DNA of 34,290 bases from a virus. The stretch covers positions 1-34,290 of IMG/VR virus record IMGVR_UViG_3300033148_002372; one strand, given 5' to 3'. The notes beneath the pieces are model-generated. The model saw only the letters and a program-made list of their open reading frames with translations. It was not told where the DNA came from and searched no databases. Below are positions 12,705-25,431 of the stretch, piece after piece (the first letter of the stretch is position 1; the number at the start of each line of letters is the position of its first letter). Made by a program: the position numbers and the translations under genes.

Positions 12705-12885
12705 CCATAGGAAGCCCACTGTGGGTTTCAAAAACTTTGTATTTAAGAGGCAAATCGCCTTTGTAGTAGTCATCTTTAATTTCTTTGCTAAAGTAGTAAG
12801 AAATAGCCTCAATTTTGTTTCTAGGAAGAATTACTTTTCTGGTGTGAAGATACCACTTCGTTCCATTTTTAGAAGAAAAAACCAT
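12691..12885 (-). CDS. 64-aa moron-like protein, CPR-type small family
   Basis: A 64-residue protein on the strand opposite to all neighbours. It begins MVFSSKNGTKWYLHTRKVIL, has AISYYFSK in the middle, and ends ETHSGLPMVKK. From memory, a small family with the pattern W-x-L-H ... Y-F-S-K ... G-Y-x-V ... T-G-L-P-x-L-K-K is common in Patescibacteria/CPR genomes, so this could have come from such a host; I cannot check it here. It has its own extended -10 promoter whose -10 ends 6 bp before the ATG, with no Shine-Dalgarno. It overlaps the upstream glycosyltransferase convergently by 14 bp. Confidence 0.7.
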   Translation of the reverse strand: MVFSSKNGTKWYLHTRKVILPRNKIEAISYYFSKEIKDDYYKGDLPLKYKVFETHSGLPMVKKV

Positions 12886-12891
12886 ATTTAA

Positions 12892-12920
12892 AATATAGCA
12901 CGCAATTAGAAATTATGCAA
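12892..12920 (-). promoter_or_regulatory. Extended -10 promoter of the 64-aa moron
   Basis: Minus strand: TTGCAT (12920-12915), 17 bp, TGC-TATATT (12897-12892), six bases, ATG. Its -35 overlaps the terminase start codon. On the plus strand CATATTTAAAAT (12883-12894) resembles the late-type -10, so a bidirectional element is possible, but no matching -35 was found. Confidence 0.65.
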
Positions 12921-14468
12921 AACCTGTCTGAAGCAGAAGTCAAAAGGGTTCAAGCTACCCTGGAGGGAATGAAGGAAAAGGCTTCTGAAGATCCCATCTA
13001 TTTTATTGACACTTTTTGTTATACCTTTAATCCAAAACTTCCAAAAGGACAAAGTCCTCATTTAAGATTTAAACTATTCCCCTTTCAAAAAAGACTTGTA
13101 AGAGACATTTTAAAAAGTATCAGAGATGGTGAGGATTTGTTTATTGAAAAGTCTAGGGAGGTTGGAGCAACCTATACGATATTGGCTACCATTCTTTGGA
13201 TGTGGAGATACGAACCAGGTTCTAACGTCTTAGTTGGTTCTCGTAAAGAGGATTATGTTGACAACAGGCGTGGTGGAACAACTGGAAACAAAGAAGAATC
13301 TTTGTTTGGAAAACTTGACTATATGCTTTCCAGGCTTCCTGATTTTATGCTTCCTAAAGGTTTTGACAGAAATAGGCATTTTACTTATATGTCTTTAATC
13401 AATCCTGAAAATGGGAATGTTGTTTCCGGTGAATCTGCTAACCAAAACTTCTCAAGAGGTTCTAGGCATAGAATGATCTTTTTAGATGAGTTTGCCTTCT
13501 GGGACCATGGAATTGCAGTTTGGGGAGCAACTGCTGATACTACTAATTGTCGAATTATTGCCACAACTCCAGGGGACAGACCTTCTAAGGCTAAAAGACT
13601 CCGTTTTGGTAAAGATGGTGAGAAAATTAAAGTTGTAACTCTTACTTACAACCAAGACCCAAGAAAAACAAAAAAGTGGTTAGAAACTCAAAGAGACAGA
13701 CGTTCAAGTGAGGACTTCAATCGTGAGATCATGATTAATTGGGAAACCTCTATTACAGGTAGGGTTTATCCTGAAATGGAGAGTGCCGCTTTTGGTGAGT
13801 TCCCATTCCTTGTAAACAAACAGCTTTATTGTAGTTGGGATTTTGGTTTGGATGGTACAGCCTTGATTTTCTGGCAACAAAACCCTGCTAATGGTAAATG
13901 GCGAATTGTTGACTGTTTTGAGTCACAAGACAAGGTTATTCAGTGGTATTACCCTCTTTTTGGAAAACCGATGGATTCTAAGTTCCAATATACCGATGAT
14001 GACATAAAGGCAGTAACAGATATCGCACAATACCCTCCGGCTATTCACTTTGGAGATCCTGATGTAAACAAAAGAAGTTACTTAGTAAAAGATACAACTA
14101 CTAGACAGGAACTAGAAAAGGTTGGGGTTTTTGTCCAGTCAATTCCTAAAAATGACTTTACTACTCGCAGGGAGAAAACAAAGATTGCTTTGCAAAAAGG
14201 AATTGAGGTAGATATAAGTGCCAGAACAGAGTATTTAATGGAGTGTTTAAAGTCTGCTCGTTATCCTCAAAGAGAGGAAACCTCACAGTCTACTCAACCT
14301 GTTTCATTGCCAATTCATGATTGGACATCTCATTTTAGAACCTCTATGGAGTATTTTTTCACCAACATCGACATTTGGAGTACAAAACCCAAAGATGCTC
14401 CTAAATGGGCAGACCAAACAAAAAGTTGGCTTACTAATAGAATGAGGATGAAATCAAGAAGGGGGTGA
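12915..14468 (+). CDS. terL: Terminase large subunit
   Basis: A 517-residue packaging motor. The ATPase half has LFPFQKRLVRDIL as adenine-binding motif, EKSREVGATYT (78-88) in the Walker A position, MIFLDEFAF (187-195) as Walker B with the catalytic Glu, and IIATTPGD (214-221) as motif III. The nuclease half has SWDFGLDGTALIFW (307-320) with the first metal-binding Asp, and IHFGDPDVNKR (377-387) with later acidic residues. It cuts and pumps phage DNA into the procapsid through the portal. The start has no Shine-Dalgarno. The Walker A sequence is unusual (S-R-E-V-G-A-T rather than G-x-x-x-x-G-K), as in many terminases. Confidence 0.95.
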   Translation: MQNLSEAEVKRVQATLEGMKEKASEDPIYFIDTFCYTFNPKLPKGQSPHLRFKLFPFQKRLVRDILKSIRDGEDLFIEKSREVGATYTILATILWMWRYEPGSNVLVGSRKEDYVDNRRGGTTGNKEESLFGKLDYMLSRLPDFMLPKGFDRNRHFTYMSLINPENGNVVSGESANQNFSRGSRHRMIFLDEFAFWDHGIAVWGATADTTNCRIIATTPGDRPSKAKRLRFGKDGEKIKVVTLTYNQDPRKTKKWLETQRDRRSSEDFNREIMINWETSITGRVYPEMESAAFGEFPFLVNKQLYCSWDFGLDGTALIFWQQNPANGKWRIVDCFESQDKVIQWYYPLFGKPMDSKFQYTDDDIKAVTDIAQYPPAIHFGDPDVNKRSYLVKDTTTRQELEKVGVFVQSIPKNDFTTRREKTKIALQKGIEVDISARTEYLMECLKSARYPQREETSQSTQPVSLPIHDWTSHFRTSMEYFFTNIDIWSTKPKDAPKWADQTKSWLTNRMRMKSRRG

Positions 14469-14473
14469 TATGA

Positions 14474-14626
14474 ATGTTTAATGAAATGCTAATAAGAGAG
14501 CAATTTCGTGAGTTAGTAATAAACACGAAAAATATTTTAACCTATATGCAGGAGTCAAAAGAAGAAACACAAAAGTTGAAAAAGGAAATCAAGTTACTTA
14601 AAGAAATGGTTAAAAAGAAGAAATGA
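14474..14626 (+). CDS. 50-aa coiled-coil protein
   Basis: A 50-codon ORF rich in Lys, Glu and Gln with heptad leucines (YMQESKEETQKLKKEIKLLK, then EMVKKKK), likely a short coiled coil. It starts 5 nt after the terminase stop behind the purine-rich GAAGGGGGTGAT and its TGA overlaps the ATG of the GT2 gene. The position between terminase and portal suggests a head-assembly accessory, but its small size and coupling to the glycosyltransferase leave this open. Confidence 0.55.
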   Translation: MFNEMLIREQFRELVINTKNILTYMQESKEETQKLKKEIKLLKEMVKKKK

Positions 14627-15282
14627 AAGCACCTAAAATAGATTGTTCTGTAATAGTTACTTGTTATCAGAAAGAAGAATATCTCAATGAGTGTCTTGAG
14701 TCTGTTAAAAGACAAACTAGACAACCAAAAGAGACTATTCTGGTTCATGATGCTTGTGATAATCCAATGGCTCATGCCATAGCAACAACCATTATTCTTC
14801 CTGAGAATGTTGGTGTTTGTAAGGCGAGGGATATTGGGTTTAATTACTCTACTGGAAGTTTGATTCTCTTTTTAGATGCAGATGACGTTCTATCTCCTGA
14901 TTACCTGGAGAAAATGGCTCTGGTGATTGCTAAAGGAGCAGATGTCGCTTATCCAGACTTGTTTGTGTGGCAAGAGGGTAATTCCTACTTATCAGTTCCT
15001 CCTAACACTATGACTAAAAAATACATTACTAGAAAATCTAAAATGCCTATACCAGTGACTTCCATGATGAAAAGAGAAGTTTATGAAAAACTTGGTGGGT
15101 TTAGGGAAATGCCTGTTTTGGAAGATTTAGACTTCTTCATAAGAGCCATGTGTAAGAATTACACAATCAAAAAGGCTCAAACCCTTTTGTGGTACAGGAG
15201 ATATCCAGGAACTAGAAATTCATTAAGCATTGAAGAAAGAAAGGGGGTGTTGGCTAAGATACTTGCCCAGATAAATGCCTAG
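14623..15282 (+). CDS. GT2-family glycosyltransferase
   Basis: A 219-residue GT-A enzyme of family 2. It has CSVIVTCYQKEEYLNECLES (8-27), the nucleotide-sugar-binding strand ENVGVCKARDIGF (61-73), the metal-binding FLDADD (83-88) and the catalytic-base region PVLEDLDFFIRA (164-175). It would add a sugar to an acceptor; there is no membrane segment. It lies between terminase and portal, away from the main sugar operon, coupled to the small coiled-coil gene and overlapping the next gene by 8 nt. Placement inside the head-gene block suggests a virion acceptor. Confidence 0.9.
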   Translation: MKAPKIDCSVIVTCYQKEEYLNECLESVKRQTRQPKETILVHDACDNPMAHAIATTIILPENVGVCKARDIGFNYSTGSLILFLDADDVLSPDYLEKMALVIAKGADVAYPDLFVWQEGNSYLSVPPNTMTKKYITRKSKMPIPVTSMMKREVYEKLGGFREMPVLEDLDFFIRAMCKNYTIKKAQTLLWYRRYPGTRNSLSIEERKGVLAKILAQINA

Positions 15283-15601
15283 ATTAGTTTTCATACCAAA
15301 GGCATATCCAATGTCGAGTTATGACCATGCAGACGGACACGCAGAGGAGTTTTCCAGTAACAAGTTTGAAGAAAGTATGTATTCTCGTATAAACACAGAA
15401 ATGTTGGTTTTAGATTTATTGGTGAAGCTAAAAGATAGACACAAGATAGTCTTTACATATCTTTTATTAAAAGATTCTGGTTATAAAATAACACATGGAG
15501 ATTGTGCCAAAACAATGTCAATATCGAGACAAGCCTATATGAAATTGGTTAAAACAGTTAGAATAAAGGCGAAGAAAATACTACAAGGGAAGGGATTGTA
15601 G
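15275..15601 (+). CDS. Sigma-region-4-like helix-turn-helix protein
   Basis: A 108-residue protein whose last 65 residues look like a sigma70 region 4 or similar HTH: LLVKLKDRHKIVFTYLLLKD followed by CAKTMSISRQAYMKLVKTVR and IKAKKIL. The first part of the HTH (DRHKIVF) corresponds to the usual D-R-E-R-x-V and the recognition helix to S-R-Q-A-Y-x-K-L-V. There is no region 2, so it is either a minimal sigma factor or an anti-terminator/regulator. It overlaps the GT2 gene by 8 nt. Directly after it lies the first of the late-type promoters (15581-15609), so it is a candidate late activator. Confidence 0.6.
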   Translation: MPRLVFIPKAYPMSSYDHADGHAEEFSSNKFEESMYSRINTEMLVLDLLVKLKDRHKIVFTYLLLKDSGYKITHGDCAKTMSISRQAYMKLVKTVRIKAKKILQGKGL

Positions 15602-15609
15602 GTTATACT
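15581..15609 (+). promoter_or_regulatory. Late-type promoter of the portal gene
   Basis: CTACAA (15581-15586), 17 bp, TATACT (15604-15609), then TAAAATAT and the portal ATG at 15618. Its distance to the ATG would place transcription start within about 1-2 nt of the start codon, and no Shine-Dalgarno is present. It begins inside the last codons of the sigma-like gene. Confidence 0.65.
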
Positions 15610-15617
15610 TAAAATAT

Positions 15618-17591
15618 ATGTCGATGCCAACTAGCAAGAAAGAAAAATATGCGGAGATTGTATATAATCGTTATACAAAAGCCAAAGAGTTGTGCGAAAA
15701 TGTATTCTCCAGGGTAGAAGTCAATCGCAACTTGTATAAGGGTGTCCTCAACTTAGATGACACTTATGAATGGGACTATTCGTTAGTTGACCAACAAGTC
15801 TTTCCTCTTATCAGAAACTACATAGCCAGGTCCAATCCTTCAATGACCAAAGTTAGGCTTGAGGCAAGAAAAGAGGAAGATTTTGAAAGAAGGCAAGTAA
15901 ATCAGGATTTTGTTAATTGGGAAATCAATGAATTACCTCTGACTTCACTTCTTACAAGAGGTTTTTTCTCCAACTATATTGCTGGTAAGGCTTACTACAA
16001 AACTGGCTGGAAGTATGATCCCAGAGTTGTGGTTGAAAATGATGAGTATTCCTATCAGATGCGACCTCTTATCAATCGTGGGGATTTAGAATTTATTAGG
16101 TTTAATAATCTTTTGATTCCTAATAGAAACATCCAAGATTTACAAGAACAGCCTTACATTATCGAACTCATGCAACTTCGTATTGGAGACATGATTAAAG
16201 ACAATGAAACTTTCGGTTATGAGTATTGGGATAAGAAATTTATAGCAAAACTTAAAAAGGGTGGAGTTAGTAGTAAAGAGTTGGATTATGAAGCAGATTT
16301 CGTAAAAGACACTGACACCAAGGATAGAATGGCTTTTATGGCGGCAACTTTTCCTGCGGCACGGATGCAAACACTTGAGGGAGATGTAATCTATATTCCC
16401 TTAATTAAACACGACAGGCAGGTTTTAAATCTAAACATGGAGAATGAATACTGGCATGGTCATTATCCTTATATAGACATGACTGCCTTTCCTGAAGATG
16501 ATGAGTTTTTCTCAATGAGTGTTGTTGATGCTGTAGGAGATACTCAAATCGCCTCTACTGAAGTTTTAAACCAGACACTAACAAACATCCGTCAGGTAAA
16601 CAACAATATGTGGATAGCCGGTACTTCGGCAGCTTCTACCCCTGATTATATGTTCCAGCAAAGACCTTCAGGGATTATTAGAGTTCCAGGTGATCCAAAC
16701 CAAATTCAACCAATAAGACCGATTGACTCTACAAGGTCAATGTTGGCGGTTGGACAGGAACTAAATACTAAGTTTGAAAGAACTGGTGGAATCTCATCAC
16801 TTTATTCATCTGGTTCTGCTTCTACTAAGGCAATCAATCAAACTGCTAGAGGAGCGCAAATAATTGATGAGAACATAGAAACTAATGTGAAAATGATTCT
16901 CGACCTCTTTGGTGAGCAAGTGTTGAAGAAACTTGGGAATCACTTTATTGAACTTAATGCTCAATATGTATCAGAAGAACAAACTTTCGCTGTTACTGGT
17001 AAAAAGGGTGTAAGAGAACTTGTTACAATTTCTCCAGATGAAATAAGTGCAAACTTTGATGTTTACACAATGTCTGAGGAAATGATTAAACAGACTCCTG
17101 CTTCGAGGCAAGCCTCTTTACAAAATCTTATTACCCTTATAAATACGGAGGCTAGTCGGGCAGGAGTACAAGCTGATATAACACCACTAATGGAAGCCTT
17201 AATTGATTCCTACCCAGATATGGAAAATATAGACGATATTATTGTGTCACTTGATGAAAAATCTCAAAGAGATATTGCTATGATGGAAAGAGGGCAAGAA
17301 CCAGAGATACTACTTCGTGACCCACATCTTGAACTTGTAATGGCGGCTTCAATCAGATTTGAAGATTTCCAGACCTTATATCCTCCAGAGATAATTCAGT
17401 TGTTTGAGAAATACACAGAAAAACACTTAAGGTATATTCAAGCTGAACAGGAAGCTAAGATGATGGCACAACCTCAAATGCCACAAGCCATGTCTCCAGA
17501 AGCTATGGCACAATCGGCAGGTGCAGGAACTATTCCAGAAGCTACAGGAACCGGACAGCGAAGTGGTTATAATTTAAGCCAGATCAAGTAA
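15618..17591 (+). CDS. Portal protein
   Basis: A 657-residue protein of portal type, the dodecameric ring through which DNA enters and leaves. DDTYEWDYSLVDQQVFPLIR (about 47-66) near the N-terminus, the FFSNYIAGKAYYKTGWKYDP strand, the PGDPNQIQPIRPIDSTRSML region and GISSLYSSGSASTKAINQTA are typical of large podovirus portals. The C-terminus is Met/Gln/Ala-rich (AKMMAQPQMPQAMSPEAMAQ), as in many portals. Length fits the family. The gene starts 8 bp after the -10 of its promoter without Shine-Dalgarno, while a second in-frame ATG at 15624 could also be used. Confidence 0.85.
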   Translation: MSMPTSKKEKYAEIVYNRYTKAKELCENVFSRVEVNRNLYKGVLNLDDTYEWDYSLVDQQVFPLIRNYIARSNPSMTKVRLEARKEEDFERRQVNQDFVNWEINELPLTSLLTRGFFSNYIAGKAYYKTGWKYDPRVVVENDEYSYQMRPLINRGDLEFIRFNNLLIPNRNIQDLQEQPYIIELMQLRIGDMIKDNETFGYEYWDKKFIAKLKKGGVSSKELDYEADFVKDTDTKDRMAFMAATFPAARMQTLEGDVIYIPLIKHDRQVLNLNMENEYWHGHYPYIDMTAFPEDDEFFSMSVVDAVGDTQIASTEVLNQTLTNIRQVNNNMWIAGTSAASTPDYMFQQRPSGIIRVPGDPNQIQPIRPIDSTRSMLAVGQELNTKFERTGGISSLYSSGSASTKAINQTARGAQIIDENIETNVKMILDLFGEQVLKKLGNHFIELNAQYVSEEQTFAVTGKKGVRELVTISPDEISANFDVYTMSEEMIKQTPASRQASLQNLITLINTEASRAGVQADITPLMEALIDSYPDMENIDDIIVSLDEKSQRDIAMMERGQEPEILLRDPHLELVMAASIRFEDFQTLYPPEIIQLFEKYTEKHLRYIQAEQEAKMMAQPQMPQAMSPEAMAQSAGAGTIPEATGTGQRSGYNLSQIK

Positions 17592-17597
17592 TGTCAA

Positions 17598-18557
17598 ATG
17601 TACGAAACGATTACAAAGCTAGCAAACGAATTTATTAAAAGTATCCAGAATACTGGTGTTTTTGTTGTCAAGTCGGCTAACAAAAAAGCTGATGAATTAA
17701 AGAAGATACTCTCCTCAAACACCTTCTCGGTTATGGTTAAGAATCCTCAGAAAAAGGTTGATGTCAAAGGAACTGTTGTTGTTGGTAATCAATCTAAGCT
17801 AGAAAAGAAAATAGACAAGCTCGAAAAGGCAATCTCTAAGATAAGTGATATTCTTCCCTCCTTAAAAGAAGTTGAAATTACTAATCATAAGAGTTTCCCC
17901 AAGAGTGTAAAGGTTTCTAATTTATCCGATAAGACAAGGGTTCAGAATCTTAATGTTGTTGTAGATGCTTTAGATGAGGTTAAAAAGGTTGTCTCCAAGT
18001 TAAAACTTGACCCTCAAATTAAGGTTTCTGCTCCTAAAATTCCTGCTCCTGTTGTCAAGATAGCAAAACAACCTGCTCCTGTTGTAAAAATACAGGAAAA
18101 AGAGGTCGATTTGTCGGCATTAAATGATTTAACAGACTTTTGGCAATCCCTCACAAAGTCTGCTAAGAAGTCTATCTCAGTAAGACTGTCCGATGGAAAG
18201 AAGTTTTATAAGGCTATGGATAAAATGATTGAGGTTGCCACAGCTAATAATTCAAGTCACTTCCGATACTATACTGGTGGTGAAGCAAGACCTATCGTAA
18301 ACAAGAATGACGAATTACAAGTAACAGTAAATGATACATGGGAAGTTAATGACACTCAGCGAGTTTCAAATGTTTTGACCTACTTTGGGGAAGAAAGTGT
18401 TGATGAGAAATGGAGAGTTAGGAAAGTGACTAAGTCGGGAACACTTACTGCTATAAGACACGCCACTATTAAGAATAATTCTAGTATCGAGGGTTATGAT
18501 GAGGCTTGGGTTGAAAGAACATCTTTAGAATATGGATTAGTAAGGGAGGCTTTGTAA
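17598..18557 (+). CDS. Virion-associated coiled-coil protein of unknown role
   Basis: A 319-residue protein with a coiled-coil-like region at 64-90 ([20 protein letters not shown]), another at 118-138, a Pro/Val stretch with PAPVVKI twice (149-155 and 159-165), and a beta-rich C-terminal domain (from about 220, [14 protein letters not shown] to [10 protein letters not shown]). C-terminal domains ending in x-W-x-x-R-T/A-S-L-x-Y are common in phage proteins encoded just before tail fibres. It lies between portal and the collagen-like fibre, so a fibre attachment or head-decoration role is plausible. Confidence 0.6.
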   Translation: MYETITKLANEFIKSIQNTGVFVVKSANKKADELKKILSSNTFSVMVKNPQKKVDVKGTVVVGNQSKLEKKIDKLEKAISKISDILPSLKEVEITNHKSFPKSVKVSNLSDKTRVQNLNVVVDALDEVKKVVSKLKLDPQIKVSAPKIPAPVVKIAKQPAPVVKIQEKEVDLSALNDLTDFWQSLTKSAKKSISVRLSDGKKFYKAMDKMIEVATANNSSHFRYYTGGEARPIVNKNDELQVTVNDTWEVNDTQRVSNVLTYFGEESVDEKWRVRKVTKSGTLTAIRHATIKNNSSIEGYDEAWVERTSLEYGLVREAL

Positions 18558-18558
18558 A

Positions 18559-22710
<4,152 letters not shown>

Positions 22711-22711
22711 T

Positions 22712-23032
22712 ATGCCAGCACCAATAGCATTACAAAAAGTAAGCGTAGCACCTGATAAGTATTATTCCATTAAGGGTGGTATTAAAACCGAGATAACTGA
22801 AAAAGAATACAACTCTCCAATAGTAGGAAGCGAGATACGATCTAAAGGTATAGCTTTCGACACTCCAACGGGGAAACTTTCTGATGGTCAACACGCTACT
22901 CAAGAAAATGGTTTCCACTGGGTGAAAATAGCAGGTTATGAAGTTATAAAAATAGACCCAAGCATGGTGGCGAAAAGTAAAACAACACCAGCAGGTTTAA
23001 ATAAAATATTATTAGATTCGGAGGTTAAATAA
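22712..23032 (+). CDS. 106-aa hypothetical structural protein
   Basis: A 106-residue protein with a mixed, mostly beta appearance (SVAPDKYYSIKGGIKTEITE, VKIAGYEVIKIDPSMV), no membrane segment and no recognised family. It follows the fibre gene by one base and its TAA shares the A of the next ATG (TAATG). Its place between the fibre and adhesin-type genes suggests a fibre chaperone, baseplate or small tail component. Confidence 0.6.
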   Translation: MPAPIALQKVSVAPDKYYSIKGGIKTEITEKEYNSPIVGSEIRSKGIAFDTPTGKLSDGQHATQENGFHWVKIAGYEVIKIDPSMVAKSKTTPAGLNKILLDSEVK

Positions 23033-24639
23033 TGGCAATTTCCCTGGGTGCCACAATTAGTAATGCAGACGATACCACTACAGCAACACTAAGTGCTAAT
23101 CATACGACTGACGCAAATACAAAAGCATTAGTAGTTGTTGTTAAAGGATATGATTCATCTGATGCTGACTCGGCAATTAAGAGTTTAACTTTTAATGCTG
23201 AACCCCTTATTGAAGCCGAATATTATAGGAACACAGGAGATGGTGATGATGCTTTTGTTGCGGTATATTATCAATTAAATCCAGCCATTACGTTATACGG
23301 TGTTGTTCTTACAATGGAAGGGTCTTGTACTGACCTTTCTTGGGATGCGGTCAATTTAGTAACTGATGCTTCTGCAGATACGATAATTTTAGACAGTACA
23401 AATGCTGGTAGTACAGGAGCAACAACTACTCATACTGTAACAGTTGACCCAGCCGAAACTGACTCAATATGTATAGGTGGGATTGTCAACAAAGATTCCT
23501 CAGTTAATGACCTTGCGGTTACCACAGGAAATGAACTTGCAGGAAGTGAAGTTGATTTTGGACAACAGACATCTGGGTCTGCTTGGGTTCTTGAACAAAC
23601 TGCTCCAACTGGTGAAGCTACAATAGTTTGGGAAAAAACAACATCAGATGACAGTTGGGCTTGTTCTGCTACTTTCTATGAACAGTTTTATCCTACTGTG
23701 GCTTTAAATACTCCTGGTGATACAGCAGAAATATCAGATACTACTCCAGATTTACTATTTACAGGAACGGATGATGATGATGATGAAATTGAATATCAAC
23801 TACAGGTAGATACTGTTGATACTTTTGATAGTGGTGGCTATAGCTATGGTAGTAACACAACAATAGACTCTTATAGTGAATCAAATCAAAATGATTATAA
23901 AAATGGTGGAAAAGATTACCTAGATTATGTTGGACAAGCCATTCCAGCCATAAGTGGTCTTTATAGGCTCAATGATGTCAAATTTTATTTAAATAGTTTT
24001 TATGATACTTCTGCTACGGGAAATATCTATGCCAAAATATATGCGGTTACGGGAACTCCTGGAACTGATGGTAAAGCAACAGGGTCTGTTTTGGCAACTT
24101 CGGATGCCATAGATGCAAATACACTTACAGATTCGTATACATTGATTACGTTTACTTTTTCTGGGGCTCAACAAATTAATATCGGAGATAATATTGCTTA
24201 TGCAATAATGTTAGATTTTTCTGGTGTTACTGGTGATTCCACGCTTGGTCCAATTCTGGTTGGTACAGACTCGTCTTCTCCTGAACATAGTGGAAATTTG
24301 TTCGATGGAATACAAATTAGTAATTTGTACCCAGATGCAGGAGAGGATGCTTGTTTTTATATTAATGGTGAACCAATGACTAGTGTCCCCCTCCTCGACA
24401 AACTCTCAGAAACCCCAGATGACACCTTTTCAGGTACAGGTGATCCCCATCCTTGGGCTTCAGACAACCAAATAACCTATACAGTTCAAGGAGCAGATGA
24501 ATTAACCGCACCAGATACTTATTACTGGAGAGTAAGAGGAAAAGACCCTGGTGGAAGTGATACTTTTGGAGATTGGAGTGATACATATAGTTTTGATTTG
24601 ACGACTGGTGTAACTAGAAGGGTATTTATTACAACTTAA
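23032..24639 (+). CDS. Tail/adhesin protein with interrupted Fn3-like domain
   Basis: A 535-residue secreted-looking beta protein. Residues 1-215 form one beta-rich domain (LGATISNADDTTTATLSANH, ALVVVVKGYDSSDADSAIKS). From about 220 a fibronectin/Ig-like domain begins (TPDLLFTGTDDDDDEIEYQL, then QVDTVDTFDSG). It is interrupted at about 268 by a jelly-roll-like insert (to about 450) and resumes as PLLDKLSETPDDTFSGTG, TYYWRVRGKDPGGSDTFGDW and SDTYSFDL. The two halves read as one continuous domain, so the insert was probably added later. The TAATG start is coupled to the 106-aa gene. Role: adhesion or fibre decoration. Confidence 0.7.
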   Translation: MAISLGATISNADDTTTATLSANHTTDANTKALVVVVKGYDSSDADSAIKSLTFNAEPLIEAEYYRNTGDGDDAFVAVYYQLNPAITLYGVVLTMEGSCTDLSWDAVNLVTDASADTIILDSTNAGSTGATTTHTVTVDPAETDSICIGGIVNKDSSVNDLAVTTGNELAGSEVDFGQQTSGSAWVLEQTAPTGEATIVWEKTTSDDSWACSATFYEQFYPTVALNTPGDTAEISDTTPDLLFTGTDDDDDEIEYQLQVDTVDTFDSGGYSYGSNTTIDSYSESNQNDYKNGGKDYLDYVGQAIPAISGLYRLNDVKFYLNSFYDTSATGNIYAKIYAVTGTPGTDGKATGSVLATSDAIDANTLTDSYTLITFTFSGAQQINIGDNIAYAIMLDFSGVTGDSTLGPILVGTDSSSPEHSGNLFDGIQISNLYPDAGEDACFYINGEPMTSVPLLDKLSETPDDTFSGTGDPHPWASDNQITYTVQGADELTAPDTYYWRVRGKDPGGSDTFGDWSDTYSFDLTTGVTRRVFITT

Positions 24640-24641
24640 TT

Positions 24642-25397
24642 ATGGCAAACTTTAGTATAGAAGATTTTGAAGATAATGGTTACAACGATTTAACCAATTC
24701 TGGGGTAAATGCTGTAACAGATACTCCCTTTGCTGGTAGTGATTATGCAGCAGATTTTGATGGTAGTAGTTATTTAAAAATAGATGATGGTGACCAGACA
24801 GGATTAGATTTAGGAGCGACATTTACCTTAGAAGCTTGGGTAAGTCCTGCAACATTACCTGTAGATACTACTTACTTTACAATTATTGCTAAAGAGAATC
24901 CGAATGTTACAGCCCAAAGGGGTTTGCATTGGACAATATTTAATCGTGGTGCTGGAGTGATAGTAGAAGCCTTGATATCAGATGGTGACAATCATTATGA
25001 TTATTACCAATGGGATGTAGATGCAATTCTATCTGAAGATACCTGGACACATCTAGCTCTTACTTGTGAAACTTCTCAGCCATCTGCTACTACATTTGAG
25101 TTGTTTTCAGATGGTTCAAGTTTAGGAAATGGGTCAGCACTTATTTCTAATAATGTTTCATTAAACAATAACACTGAGGCATTTATAATTGGTGCTAGGA
25201 ATAGTAACTCTGGGATTACAGATTTTTATGATGGGATTATGGATGGAGTTAGGGTTTGGAATGACATTAGAACAGAATCAGAAATAGACGACAACAAAGG
25301 AATCAAACTTACAGGCAGTGAAGATGGTTTGGTTGCGTATTATCCATTTGAATCAGAAACTTATACTTCAATTCTTCCTGCATTTAAAAGATCATAA
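24642..25397 (+). CDS. LamG/concanavalin-like lectin protein
   Basis: A 251-residue protein of the LamG/Laminin_G_3 (concanavalin-like jelly roll) type. GSSYLKIDDGDQTGLDLGAT, FTLEAWVSPATLP, the central ALTCETSQPSATTFELFSDG and IMDGVRVWNDIRTESEI all follow the family order, as does the C-terminal GLVAYYPFE. Such domains bind glycans, so this is a probable receptor-binding or fibre-linked protein. It starts 3 bp after the adhesin gene stop. It is the last of the four fibre/adhesin-type genes, and the promoter of the next cassette begins one base after its stop. Confidence 0.85.
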   Translation: MANFSIEDFEDNGYNDLTNSGVNAVTDTPFAGSDYAADFDGSSYLKIDDGDQTGLDLGATFTLEAWVSPATLPVDTTYFTIIAKENPNVTAQRGLHWTIFNRGAGVIVEALISDGDNHYDYYQWDVDAILSEDTWTHLALTCETSQPSATTFELFSDGSSLGNGSALISNNVSLNNNTEAFIIGARNSNSGITDFYDGIMDGVRVWNDIRTESEIDDNKGIKLTGSEDGLVAYYPFESETYTSILPAFKRS

Positions 25398-25426
25398 TTG
25401 ACACATATCTAACGATTTGCTATATT
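25398..25426 (+). promoter_or_regulatory. Consensus sigma70 promoter of the sulfotransferase cassette
   Basis: TTGACA (25398-25403), exactly 17 bp, TATATT (25421-25426) with extended -10 TGC. It starts directly after the TAA of the lectin gene. The -10 ends 5 bp before the methyltransferase ATG at 25432, so transcription would start at or beside the A of ATG and the message would be leaderless. Confidence 0.85.
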
Positions 25427-25431
25427 GATAT

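Noticed and set aside
12679-12891. Plus-strand 70-codon ORF between glycosyltransferase and terminase
   Set aside because: The minus-strand 64-aa ORF on the same bases has a proper promoter and a recognisable protein pattern; the plus frame does not.
12883-12894. Late-type promoter for the terminase gene (CATATTTAAAAT)
   Set aside because: The -10 part fits, but no YTACAN box lies 17 bp upstream, so I do not count it in the promoter class.
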